This document shows positions 20,928-31,871 of a stretch of DNA of 64,000 nt, piece by piece. The number at the start of each line of letters is the position of its first letter. Positions within the stretch are counted from its first letter, which is position 1. The position numbers and the translations under genes are program-made. The notes under the pieces were generated by a model, which saw nothing but the letters and a program-made list of their open reading frames with translations, made no database searches and had not been told where the DNA came from. The stretch lies in NCBI GenBank assembly GCA_949128115.1, contig OX421962.1, positions 96,150,935-96,214,934 on the forward strand. The letters run 5' to 3'. Origin of the DNA: Anaspis maculata (taxonomy: Eukaryota; Arthropoda; Insecta; Coleoptera; Scraptiidae).

Positions 20928-23900
20928 GTGAGTACAAAAAGCGGAGTTGGAGCTGCGTTGAGTTGAATAAAGCTCGAAGCGAACTTTTGAGACTCTGAAG
21001 CTCAAACTTGTTGAATCCATCTTTTTTGTCCACTCTCCGCGTCCAATAAAAGCTCATACATATGCAAAAGTTCATACAGTAGGAAACTTGCATCGTTTTA
21101 TATACCTAGATGCGCCGTTTCGAACGTGAAACTTAATGCATTCGTTTTGGAATTTCAGCCAAAGTTGGGCGAATTCAATGAGGGCGAGAACATCAGGCGG
21201 TACGTGCGGCAGCAGGACGAAGATGCCGGTTCGTCTCCTGGATCATCGAGGGACAGCCGAGATTCCGCCAATCACTTCGACGATACCCTGTCGGACGATC
21301 CAGCACCGTTGGATTATCCGACTTACACGAAAATTCCTCAGACCGGCTTTTCCTGCAGGGGAAAAGTTAATTGGCATTACTATGCCGACGTTGAGGCGGA
21401 CTGCCAGGTAGGAAGAAAGTGGATGGTTCACGAGTCCAATTTTGATCCAGGCCTTTTAATTAATTCACCTGCCGTCCTGGTATGCCCTGCATAGAACAGT
21501 GATTGCTGTGTTTTCCTCAAAGTTCCCGTCAGGTTTCCCAATATCACTCAATTAAAAAAAAATGCCTATACATAGATACCTACTCAATGTACGCTCTGAA
21601 ATTCCTATCGAAGGCAATCAGCTTCGGTTTTTCTTGACATTATACGTACGCTATCCTAGTTGGAAAGGTTACAGAAATTGCGCGGAATACATGATTATCC
21701 GTGATATTATCAGAAAGACAATCGTGAACAATCATCTGAAACTATCCCAGCACAATTTTTTGTATTTGATTGATAACCAAGATCCTGGAGAATTTATCTC
21801 TCGTGAATCCTATAGTAATCAGGACACATTCAGTGTGGTAGCTCAATATTTGAAGGACGCTTTTTGTCCTATGCCAAGCCTCTAGAGCGTAATATTGTTT
21901 TTGCCGTTTGCTTGCTTGCTTGCCTGCCTGCCTGATCCCCCCAACCTCAGTGACAGCTTCGAAGTCTGGATAATATGTCGCCTATGACATATTTTACCAA
22001 GCAATTAGCTTTCCTGCTGTATACCAAATTCACTGATTGGAACAATTGTAATGGCTGCTCCAAAGAAACTCTAAATTCATATTAGTTCATCCGACGAGTA
22101 CTTTGCTTTGATAACTTGTGTAGAAATGGGACTAGACTATGCAGAAACGACTCGGTTTCAAAGTTGGTCTTTGGCCTCGTCTTTGGCTGTGCCATAATCG
22201 ACTTTTCGTTCATTATTATTTCACAAAAACTGCAGCTGCCGTCTGCGCCATGCATCAAGAATTAGAGCTTTGCATTCAACTAGACGCATTAACTTTTTAC
22301 CGGTGGTGCGGTCGTAAAAACTCTATATTAGTTTAGACTTTGGAGTAGAGTTCTGTAATTCCATTATCCATCAAAAGGAACAGGGTGACCGCGAGACAGT
22401 TGAATAGGATTCCAGACTTGAAGTTGTGTTCCAAATAAGCTTTGAATGTTTCCATCTCGGTTTCCACATACTTAGGTGCTTAGTTACTGTTCAAGTTATT
22501 TGTTCCGATTTGTTACACAGGTAGAGTATCTTCTATACCGAACGTGAATTAGTGAATAGGTATCTACTTATGTTCCCGTTCTCAGGACAGTCAATTATGA
22601 TCAACTTCACGTACAAGTATATTCTAGTTTTGGTTTGCAATGAGCTCATGCATCGTCAGCCATCGATGTATTTTCCCGAAAGCGTGAAAACAGAACAAAC
22701 CTACCATTTTATAGCACGATTATGCCTCGGATTATGCCAATAGCAACACTAGGGTTGTGCCTGGTCAATTGACCGCGGTCAATTGACCGAGATTTTGACC
22801 GATTTTGACCGAAGAGATTTTGACCAGGTCAAAATCGGCCAAAATCTTTTACTTCACCCCTTACCTAAACCGTGGCGCTACCTAGCGGATTGCGTTTCAA
22901 CATTCAAGCTCTAAGCGACGGACAAGTCTGAACATGTTGGTTAGCTTAGTTCAGCTCAGTCGAATGTTGTCAGTGATACTGCAGTGACACAAGGCGAAAG
23001 TTCTAGGTGTGTAATTCAACAAAAATACATAAAGTCTACATAAAAGTATAACTTGAAGTTGTTAAGTGGAAACAAAAACCGCCGTGGAAATGCGGAGTTC
23101 AATTTTAGTAGTGAGGACGAAATTGATAACTCTGATGACCATGACGATGATGGTGATAATGTGTATGACGACGAAGATGAAGTGCCGTTGTATATTTTGT
23201 TCAGTGACGTCAGTGACGTGTAGAATTTATGTTTTGATTGTTTTTGTTTTTTTTTCTTGTACCTCAGAATGGTTAATTTATGTTTTGATTGTTTTTGTTT
23301 GTTTTTTCTACCTCAGAATATTTTATTTACTTTTTTTTACGTTTTTTCTAATAAATATACATTTCTATGTTATTTCTTATGTCTCTTTTACCCTGGGTAA
23401 AATTGAAGAATTTGACCGGCTCTTGGTCAATTGACCGGTCAATTGACCACAAAAGATTTTGACTGCTCAAAATCCCAACCCTAAGCAACACTATGAACAC
23501 AAAGCCTGAGTTCACGTAACTTGATGAACTTGTTAGTATCTACTCACAGTCTAAATAGGTACCTACCTCGTATAGCACATAATTACATTTTCATCATCAC
23601 CAAGAGTGATTCCAAGAATCACAGTATGAATAATAGGCTGATGGACACTGGTGCTATTTTGAGATTTTATCATGATCGACCTATCAAGTACACATCAGTT
23701 AACCTGTTTTGAGAAAAAAAACTTGGCTTTTTCCACGCGTCTCTTTGTTACAGCGATTTTAAAAATTTGCGTGACGTCATAGCTGCTTCCATAAGCACTG
23801 CTAGTGGAACGAACACAGCATGCGAGTGTCGCGGTAAGAAGACAGGGATGGAGATAGCTCAGTTGCAGCAGAAATAGCACTTAGAATTGAGATATCGCGC

Positions 23901-26900
23901 TGCGGTTTCCACCATAAATCATATAAAAAATTGTAGTTTAGTTTGAAGAAATAAAAAAAATGAAGTCCAGTAGCCTATTGCATAATATCTATCATTATTT
24001 TCAAAACTTCGAGTAGAAGACAAAATTATTTATTGTACTGTAAATTCAGTGGCTTTGATGATTTTTTTTATACTCTTGCGCCAAGGACGCACTGGAGCTA
24101 ATTCATCGAACAGACGGACTGATAGTGAACTATTGATATGCATATCAATGAATGAGGTTTTGTCGGTTGGAGCTGATTAGAGAACGAGACAATTGGATAC
24201 TGGTCACAAAGGTGTTTTTCCTGGTGTTTGGAACAAAATTATCCCCCCGATGCAATATGCACAAATTAATGCTGAGACCGCAAATGACATTAACAACCAA
24301 TTATTCTCCAAAAATCGAGCCAAAAATTGAAGTAATTTTTTGAAATGAATACTGCATCGTTTGATGCTTCTGACTTGATGAAAAAATATGTTGGTATCAT
24401 TTGGATTGCGGATTGCGTAGCTTAACCAGGCAGGTTATACACAGGTGCAATTCTTACTTCCGTTCCAACCGTTCCCCAAAATGATTGGAGGACTTACCTA
24501 CTCACAGGCTTCTTATTGTTCTTATTGATTTCTACTAAAAAAAAAAATGAAATTATTCTGTGTTTTTTTTTATCCAAATGCACGTGAAGTTAATATCTTT
24601 AGTATTTACTAAACGGCATAGCCAATCACAGGCCCATGAAAAAATAACTGCAGATATTTTTGTTGATTAAATGATGTCTTTTGACATACATACTTGTGGA
24701 TAGGTAGGGGGAGTGCGGGACACTTGAACCACTTTTTCTTTATTATTTTTTTGTTAGGTCTGGAGCTCTATCAGATAACTACCGAAAAGCCCTACGGAAT
24801 GTGTAGACATCCTAGAATCAGTGTGTACTTTTTGTTTTGGAATGATTCTCAAATCCAAAGAATGGAACCACATTTGAAAATTTTTTGCATCTGGATCATG
24901 TCTCCTCAACCACTGGGAGATTTGAACATACTACATTTTGTGACTAATTGTATAATTTAATCGAAAAATATCAGGAATTTTGTCACAAGAATGTTACCAG
25001 GTAACCGGAGGTAGCAATGCATAACATTATATCGGTAAAATTCGTGAATATCAAAACAAATGAACCTATCAATGAAGTTTCAGATTCCGATATGTGTCAA
25101 ACAATAGTTATAGCACTCTGCCAAACAAATCAAAAAACAATTCGAGAATAAGATAGCCATAAAGCAAAACAAGGATTATGGTAAGTATAGCACCTGTAGT
25201 AATACTAATTATTACATACAACGCCCTTATTGATTATAAGAGCTACAAGAATATTATCCACTTATCTATTTCTTACTGGGTAGTATTAATAAAAAATTAG
25301 CATAAGCATTTGCTTAGACTTTTGAGAAATTGCTAAGCAGACTTTCCCTAGCAACACCTATGAAATCCAAGCAAATGCTTATGCTTATTTTCTATTAATA
25401 CTGCCCACTGTCAAGGGCAACCGAATATAGTGGATATGAACAACAAGATCTGACAACTGTCATTTTGGACTTTTTTCTTGCAATAATCAGCCAAATTTAA
25501 CCCGTGTTCGAGATTTTTTCATATAATTTAGACCAAGCGTTTCCCCCGGGCTAGTTTTCCCTAGATAATGCCCTCTAGGCCAAAATTATCGTGAAAATCT
25601 AAGCACTTGTGATATTACTGTTAATAATATCAGTTCCAATCAACTTATAACAAGTTTTATCACAACAAAAACCACGGTTCAACTGTTCCCAAAACAAGTG
25701 GTTCAAGTCTCCCTTTCTGCGTTCCTATTACTTAAACACACACTTACTCAGGAAAGTTTAAAATAAAATGAAAATTGATGATCACAGAGACGAAAAGAAG
25801 AATTATTGTGCTAAACGATGAGCCAGAATAACATTACTTACCTTGTTTGTGTTTCAAGATATTTAGATTTCACACGGTTCGAGTACTTTGCGGTTTGGAG
25901 CTTCAAAAACTCCAACTGTCTGCTGTAACAAAGCTATGACATGTTACACGACCGGTCTTCGTGGGCTGATGGCGGGACCGATAGGGAGTTCAACTTACCG
26001 CACTGTCGTCATATTGGCGCTAATTTTGAATTCAAAAAAGCTACTGGTTTATGTCTCTCGTATGGTCAAGTGTCCTGCATTCCCCCTACCTTATTTATGC
26101 GAGAATGTTTTCTAAATACTTGAACATGACCATCATCCAACAAAGCAAATTACATCTACTATGGCTTGTTATAGCTAACTCTCGTTTGTCCTACGGCATA
26201 ATCTTTTGGGGTAGAGCTAGGGATTCCATCCGTGTTTTCAGGCTGCAAAAGAGATGTCTCAGAAATGTGCTCCAGCTTCACTTTCAAGAAAGCTGCAAAC
26301 AGCATTTTATCAACAATCGTATACTTACCCTTCCAGGCATGTATATCTTGGAGTGCATAATTTTCGCTAAAAAAAAATGCTGACCTGAATGTGAGCATGA
26401 CTGTAAATCACATTCATGACACACGCGGAAAACACAATTTAACGTGTGATAAATAAAATCGCTCTTTTCTACAAAAAAACGCCGAATTCATGGTCGTGGA
26501 AATCTATAACAGAATACAAAGGGCAACACGCTGTATCCCTTTAAATAAAATGAAAACAATAATGAAAAATGCTTTGATCGAGAAGGCGTACTACAGCCTC
26601 GAGGAATTTTTGACAGATCGGGAATTTGAGCGTTGCCTGTTGCTGTAATGGTTCTGACACCAATATTTGCTTTTATCTATATTTTCATCCTTGTATATAT
26701 TTTAACTGTGTTTTATTTTGTTTATACCTATTTTGTCATATTTTATTTATCTTATTAATTTATTGTATTGTGACACGTTCTACACCTTAAAGGTATCAAT
26801 GTACGGAACAAATGAAATATTGATTGATTGATTGATGATATCAACTGTCATAGCTACGTGTCATCAGTTCTTCCTGATAAATGAAGAAAAAGTTTTAAAT

Positions 26901-29900
26901 AAATAGTTTTGTCGACAATTTTATGTTTATACAGACTGTCGCAAAATAAGCGCATTCCAAGTCCGAAGTAGTTTGAGAGAAGTTTCCAAATGGACCATAA
27001 AGAAAACATCTAGGTTCTTTAATTTTTGGAAATAAGGATGGGTGGGGCTTGGTAAAGGAGCTCCACTCAATACTTTTTGTCTGACGGTTCCAGTAAGTTC
27101 TTAACCTTAGGCTGGAGCAATTTTCCAGCTCTAAGGATATAGGTAGACAACATTTTTGTAGATAGGAAAGTGTTAAAACATTACCAAATCCAGAATCTTC
27201 ATTCAACCTACACTCGCACTTAATTCTCACTCAATTTGACACAACACAATGGTTTCAGGTAAAAATCACATTGTGTTACGGTAAACGGAGTTAGTGAAAA
27301 ATTAAGAATAAGTGAGGGTGTAGGACGAGTGGCGTCTCTGAATTTGGCCCTAAAAGGCTCTGTCATTTGCTCACGCAATCCTCAAAGCAACAGCATTGGT
27401 AAGCATAAATTCTGATTGTTGTTTTGAAATGGTTCGCCCGGGGGCTCGCCTATGAAATTGACCCAATTTGATAGCTTCTGAGTTTCGGACGGATAGATGT
27501 ATCTTGAAATGGAAATCTTGAGGAGCCGTTGAAGGGCCTCCCAGATCACCGCACTTAACTCCATCAGACTTTTTTCTGTAGGATCACTTGAAGTCTGTTG
27601 TTTTCAAAACTCAGCCGGAGTTGATTGAAGGCCTGCGTCGTAGAATTACTGAAAAAGGACGCGCCTTTTCAAGAGAAACCTCCGAAAACGTTCGACAAGA
27701 GTTCAAGAACAGGCTTTATTATTGCCTCAAAAACAACGGCGATCATTTTGAACACTTATTGTGAACATTAGGTCTTTGTTTCTGATTTGAAGTAGTCGAG
27801 GAAGTAAATTGAATTTAATTTATTGTGGAGTGAATTCGTTTAAATCAATATAAACTTATTGAACAGTTTTTCCAAATTATTCGAAAACTATCCTGACAGA
27901 ATATACAAGGTGTTCCAGGGATGATAGAGGAAAAAACTCAACTGTGGGTAGATCTTGTCAAAATACTAAGAAAACCTATATACCATTTTGCAAAGTTCGG
28001 CCTAATGACGAAGATACAGCTCTCCAAAGTTCACTTTTTTTCGAATTTCAAAAATTTGTAACTCAAGAACGTTTCGACAAATTCAGCTTCAATTCAGCAT
28101 TAGTTGGTTTGTCATGATTATCTATCAACCTGACAGATTCGGAAAGAATCAAATCAGTGGCGTAGAAGTTATGAGGGGTCACCTTAAGTCAACTTTTCTT
28201 CGGATGCTTCTAAATTATTGACCCTCATAACTCCCACATCACTTGTTGGATTCTTCCCAAATCTGGAAGGTTGATAGATAATTATGACGAACCAGCTTCT
28301 GCTGATTTAAAGCTAGATTTGTCGAAACGTTCCTTAGTTGCGAATCTTTGAAATCCGAAAAAAGTGAACTTTGGAGGGTTGCATCATCAGGCCGAACTTT
28401 GCAAAATGGTATATAGGTTTCCATCATATTTTGACGAGATCTACCCACAGTTGAATTTTTTGCTATCATCCCCGAAACATCCTGTAGAATAATTGGTACC
28501 ACTGGAAAGCATTTTTCACGGGCTTACCAATGATGTATCACAAATTGGGAGTTGCCATTTGAAAAAAAGTAATGTAGGAAGCTGGGGCTCAGACACTGAG
28601 TGGGAGTGAGTCACTGATTCCACTATTATGGTTCCCCCTCCATTCTGTCGAAACGGTTTTGGGCGACTTTTGATATCTGCTTTTGTTTCAAACTTACAGG
28701 CAATTGTATGTTTTGAATTTGACACCCTGTATGTACGATAAGGCAAGATCGTATCGAGCCAACATAGCGAATGAGTTCTTCCTACGAAAAAATATAATGG
28801 AATGACCGGCGTTTATGGTGGACCTCAACCCTATAGAGAACGTGTGGCATGCGCTCCAAAGAAGTATGTTGGGTTGCGGAATGGAAGCACAAGGGATTGA
28901 AGAAGTACCTTTCAATGAAAATGAGATCATCCTGCGAGTAATCTCATGGAAAACATCATCAAAAGCATTATGTCTCAGTGATATTAGGTGCTGATCAGTA
29001 GTAAAGTTGGCTCTACCCATTCATCAATTATTGGTGTCTCTAACTTCATTCTCCATTGCTAATAACTTATTACGTTGAAAAATAAGTTCCTCACGTTTTC
29101 AGTTTCACTTTTTTTGTGTAGATATGTTCAAGAAAACATATCTTTCGACGCAAATGAGGTAGGACCAGAATCCAAAAACGTATGAAGAGCTTAGACTCGG
29201 TTAGTCATGGCCTGAAAACGAAATAACTGGTTGAATCGTTTGCTTTATGTTAGTACATCAACGAATTTGATATAAAAATCATAGCTTCTCAAGTCACCCT
29301 GTAAAATCAATATTGATGATGAAAAATTAATGCAATAGCCGCGTTCGGCATGTCTTACTCCGTTTACTCTTTTCACTCCAACTACCACGTGATCATGGTT
29401 TCAGGAGTCCTGATTTGCTGAACCAATGTAGTAGAGTGAAAAGAGTTGAAGGAGTGAAATAAGTGAGCATGCCGAACGCAGCTTATTATGCACACTTATT
29501 GCTGAAGAAATACCCTTTCAGGCATAAAAATATTTTCGAAATTAATGATCGCCTTCATGAATCATGAGCTATCACTTTTCACTGTATCACTGGTCAAGTT
29601 TTCAGGCGAACTACTTCAGAAAGAGATCAGTTGACGACGAGAGAATCCTGAATATTGGATTTGACTGAGATAGTAATGGAGACGGACGCGGTTTTAGTAC
29701 CCCTATCGAGTTATGTGTAGAGACTATCATCTATGTATCGAGAAAATATGTGTAAATATAATATTCACCTGCCTAAGTAAATCCTGCCGGAAAATTGTAA
29801 AATAGAACCTTCAAAATTCTTGATAACAAATGTCAGTCACATTGTTGATGGCACACAACAATCACCCCTTTCACGGGCCACTGCCAGAAACTCATCTATA

Positions 29901-31341
29901 GTTTTGCGAATGCGTAACGATAGTTGCTTAGCAGCACCATGGAGGCTCTGGCAGTGGCGCGTCAAAGAGGTGATTGTTGTGTGCCATCAACAATGTGACT
30001 GACATTTGTTGACAAAAATTTTGAAGGTTGCATTCTACAATTTTTAAATTATTTAATTGATTGCATTCCCGGCAGGATTTACTCAGGCAGGATTGCCATT
30101 CCATGGTTGCACATACTTCTCGATACAAAGATGATAGTCTCTACACATAACTCGGTAGGGGTACTAAACATGCGTCCGTCTCCCGGACCAAGAGGAATAC
30201 AGATAAAGACAGATAGAAATAAGATACCTAGGTAATAAGTCTGATTTGCTTGGATATTGGGTCAATTTCCTGCCATCAAATAAATTAGAACTGTTTAGAA
30301 AAACAGTCATGTAGGTATGTACATTTAACCCTTGTGTGATTCGAGTGAGCTGTGATTCATCAAATTCCTCCTCTTCAATGGCGTCGCGTGGCGAGACAAC
30401 CAGCCAACTCGAATCCCACTAGGGATGAACGTACTTCACTTGAGTTGATAATTAATTTCGCAGTTATCGTTATTCGTAATAACATTGGTGGGTGAAACCT
30501 AGCGTAATGCAATCTTTTGGAGCTCACAAACAAAATGAAAATTCGGGCCAGAAAGCACCTCTTTTTTTGTTCATCGCTAGATACGGCAGCCTCGACAGCA
30601 GCCTCAAGCAATTCATTAAACGGATCACTTTTTTCGAAGCACACCTGATGGCCGACCGACCAAACCTCATTTCCCAGCGCGACACGACACGAAACCTAAT
30701 GAATTTATTTATGGCACACATTTTATTACCACCTACCATCACCGCCATCACCACCACCACCGGCGGTCGCAATTTTGTGGCCTCTGGCAGAAATTATCCC
30801 GGCGCCTGAATTTTTACGCCCCGGCTTGATAATTTCAAACGTCAGCTTTAATGTCCCTCCATACCATTTAACGCCGCTTTAAAGGAAGCTCGAAACTCCC
30901 CTTTATTATCGAATCATATTAATCTCGTCTTTTTTTTTGCGCCATCAGGTCTTCCACGTCTGCGAGACCCAGTACTCGAAGATATCCTTCCTGTGCCCGG
31001 AAGGAAGCGTGTTCAATCAGCGTCACCTCGTATGCGATTGGTGGTACAACTTCGACTGCCTGGATGCCGAAAGTCTGTACGCATTGAGGGACGGCGATTA
31101 TAATAATGACCCGTTCCTGGCGGTTCAACACCTCGATAATGGGGATGAGCATCAGCAGGAGGATGAAGATCGAAGGGGATTTGATTTGAGCCCGGCTCAG
31201 TCCGGCGGGAATACGGACCCTTCAAAATCAAAAAAGGCATCGCCGGAAAGGCCGGCGGGAAACGCGACCGGCAGCGACTCCACCACCACAACCACTCCCG
31301 CCTCCAAGGACGAGAGGCGGAGGAGCAGGGTCAGGAATTAG
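20841..31341 (+). CDS. Secreted chitin-binding type-2 (peritrophin-A) protein, CPAP1-like; join(20841-20927, 21159-21407, 30949-31341)
   Basis: This is the one host gene in the window: three coding exons and 242 codons. Exon 1 gives a hydrophobic signal peptide, exon 2 an acidic Ser/Asp-rich spacer and the first half of the domain, exon 3 the rest and a low-complexity tail. The domain has six cysteines in peritrophin-A spacing (FSC, DCQ, HVC, FLC, LVC, FDC) and the aromatic residues typical of chitin contact (WHYY, WWYNF). A single domain with long flanks matches the cuticular proteins analogous to peritrophins 1 (CPAP1), which bind chitin in cuticle outside epithelial cells. All exon junctions are phase 0 with GT/AG borders. 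The tail has a Thr run and a basic end (RRRSRVRN). Intron 2 is 9.5 kb and packed with mobile elements. I cannot name the ortholog. An unseen extra exon in intron 2 is unlikely because the split domain joins perfectly. Confidence 0.88.
21159..21407 (+). CDS. Exon 2 of the chitin-binding gene, 83 codons
   Basis: Acceptor GGAATTTCAG at 21149-21158, donor GTAGGAAG at 21408. It encodes an acidic Ser/Asp-rich spacer, then YPTYTKIPQTGFSC and the second cysteine in DCQ at the exon's end. Confidence 0.9.
22750..23483. mobile_element. Non-autonomous hAT element, 734 bp, in intron 2
   Basis: Ends TAGGGTTG and CAACCCTA with a perfect 8-bp target duplication AGCAACAC (22742-22749 and 23484-23491). Both ends carry repeated GGTCAATTGACC palindromes and GATTTTGACC words, probable transposase-binding subterminal repeats. 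The interior around 23080-23220 encodes a short acidic stretch (SSEDEIDNSDDHDDDGD) that ends in a stop. This may be a remnant of a transposase N-terminus, but I cannot confirm it. Confidence 0.88.
23492..24700. other. Intronic DNA without recognised features
   Basis: No coding motif or repeat structure beyond short A/T runs. Confidence 0.3.
24707..25720. mobile_element. Possible TIR element, GGGGGAGTGCGGGACACTTG end
   Basis: The left end has GACACTTGAACCACTT. The right end near 25695-25713 has AAGTGGTTCAAGTCTCCC, its close complement. The opening purine-rich phrase resembles the end of the 38495 element. Outer limits are uncertain and there is no ORF. A smaller MITE (25278-25406) lies inside. 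Confidence 0.35.
25278..25406. repeat. Palindromic MITE, about 129 bp
   Basis: Arms of about 38 bp, from GGGTAGTATTAAT and AGCATAAGCATTTGCTT, pair with AAGCAAATGCTTATGCT and ATTAATACTGCCC. Confidence 0.7.
25880..26837 (+). pseudogene. LINE (jockey-like) RT C-terminal relic with ATTG tail
   Basis: The clearest part (26051-26383) reads SRLSYGIIFWGRARDSIRVF, RLQKRCLRNV and RILTLPGMYILECIIFAKK, the conserved post-RT region of jockey-type LINEs. Frameshifts follow; words such as HDTRGKHNL, VEIYNRIQRATR and AYYSLEEFLTD continue the family order to about 26645. A short 3' UTR ends in an ATTGATTGATTGATTG tail at 26820-26837. The 5' part is missing. Confidence 0.78.
27520..27765 (+). pseudogene. mariner-like transposase C-terminal relic
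   Basis: Shifted frames give SPD/TPSDFFL, then HLKSVVF, ELIEGLRRRITEKGRAFS and ending NGDHFEHLL. This is the C-terminal pattern of mariner-type transposases around the last catalytic aspartate (DFFLW-like). The gap in the first part and the missing N-terminus show an old relic. Confidence 0.65.
27904..28486. mobile_element. Foldback MITE, about 583 bp, TACAAGGTGTTCC end
   Basis: Arms of about 280 bp pair with each other: ACTGTGGGTAGATCT at about 27940 with its complement near 28440, and ACCATTTTGCAAAGTTCGG near 27985 with its complement near 28395. The ends are TACAAGGTGTTCC and its variant ATCCTGTA. There is no ORF. Confidence 0.8.
28740..29010 (+). pseudogene. Tc1-like transposase C-terminal relic
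   Basis: The frame near 28795-28865 reads WP-like then VDLNPIENVWHALQR, the Tc1 catalytic block (SPDLNPIE-VW). It continues about 45 codons with weak similarity to the family end. Upstream parts are absent. Confidence 0.65.
29341..29479. repeat. Palindromic MITE, GCGTTCGGCATG end
   Basis: GCGTTCGGCATG pairs with GCATGCCGAACGC, and the inner TACTCTTTTCACTCC pairs with the mirrored AGTGAAAAGAGT. A similar GCCGAACGCAGCT occurs near 50812 inside another element. Confidence 0.7.
29678..30183. mobile_element. Foldback MITE, about 506 bp, GGAGACGGACGC end
   Basis: Arms of about 230 bp share TTATGTGTAGAGACTATCAT, AGTAAATCCTGCCGG, ACATTGTTGATGGCACACAA and GCCACTGCCAG in inverted order. The loop is short (about 60 bp). 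No ORF and no clear target duplication. Confidence 0.8.
30949..31341 (+). CDS. Exon 3 of the chitin-binding gene, 130 codons plus stop
   Basis: Acceptor TTTTTTTTGCGCCATCAG ends at 30948. It supplies cysteines three to six of the chitin-binding domain (HVC, FLC, LVC, FDC), an Asp/Glu-rich stretch, and a Ser/Thr-rich tail with TTTTT that may carry O-glycans. Confidence 0.92.
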   Translation, partial: VFHVCETQYSKISFLCPEGSVFNQRHLVCDWWYNFDCLDAESLYALRDGDYNNDPFLAVQHLDNGDEHQQEDEDRRGFDLSPAQSGGNTDPSKSKKASPERPAGNATGSDSTTTTTPASKDERRRSRVRN

Positions 31342-31408
31342 CCGGGCCGCTATATATACCTCAATTTTACAACGATAAATTGTTGTGTTCTCCGCCTAAT
31401 TTGTGAAA

Positions 31409-31414
31409 ATAAAT
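31409..31414 (+). terminator. Polyadenylation signal AATAAA of the chitin-binding gene
   Basis: AATAAA lies 68 bases after the stop codon, in an A/T-rich 3' UTR. Confidence 0.65.
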
Positions 31415-31553
31415 AATAATTATTGCTTGGGTCCCTTTTTGTAACGGCTAATTAATTTTAATGGACTTAAACGCAGAGCGTATAACGCAGCTTTAAATCA
31501 AGCGCACCGTGTAATAACAATTTTTCATTAATTTCACTTCCCCAACAACGTAT

Positions 31554-31871
31554 TACAGAGGGTGTTTCAGAAAGTATGTGCCATAGCTCACTGGCAGATA
31601 TAGAATATCAAGATAAGTCTAGATCAACAAAAAAAATCGGTTGTGTCACCCCAAAACTTCCCCGACGAGTAGCAAAGAACGAATGGAAATTCCATTATGA
31701 GACGTCCTTTCGGGTGGGAAGTTATGATTGGAGAAAAAGATTGAAGAATTGAGATATTTTCTCTAATAAGGGCTTCATCATTTGAAATCCGTGATCTGGA
31801 GTCTAGACCCACCTTGATGTCCTCCACTCGACGTCAATCTATATGGCACATACTTTTTGAAACAGCCTGTA
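31554..31871. mobile_element. MITE, TACAGAGGGTGTTTC end
   Basis: The left end TACAGAGGGTGTTTCAGAA and AGTATGTGCCATA match the right end in inverted order (TATGGCACATACTTTTTGAA, ACAGCCTGTA). Inner similarity is weaker but includes AAGTCTAGA and TCTAGAC. Non-coding. Confidence 0.65.

Noticed and set aside
20637..21020. 127-aa minus-strand ORF over the host gene's first exon
   Set aside because: Antisense to the signal-peptide exon and promoter; the plus-strand model has correct splice sites.
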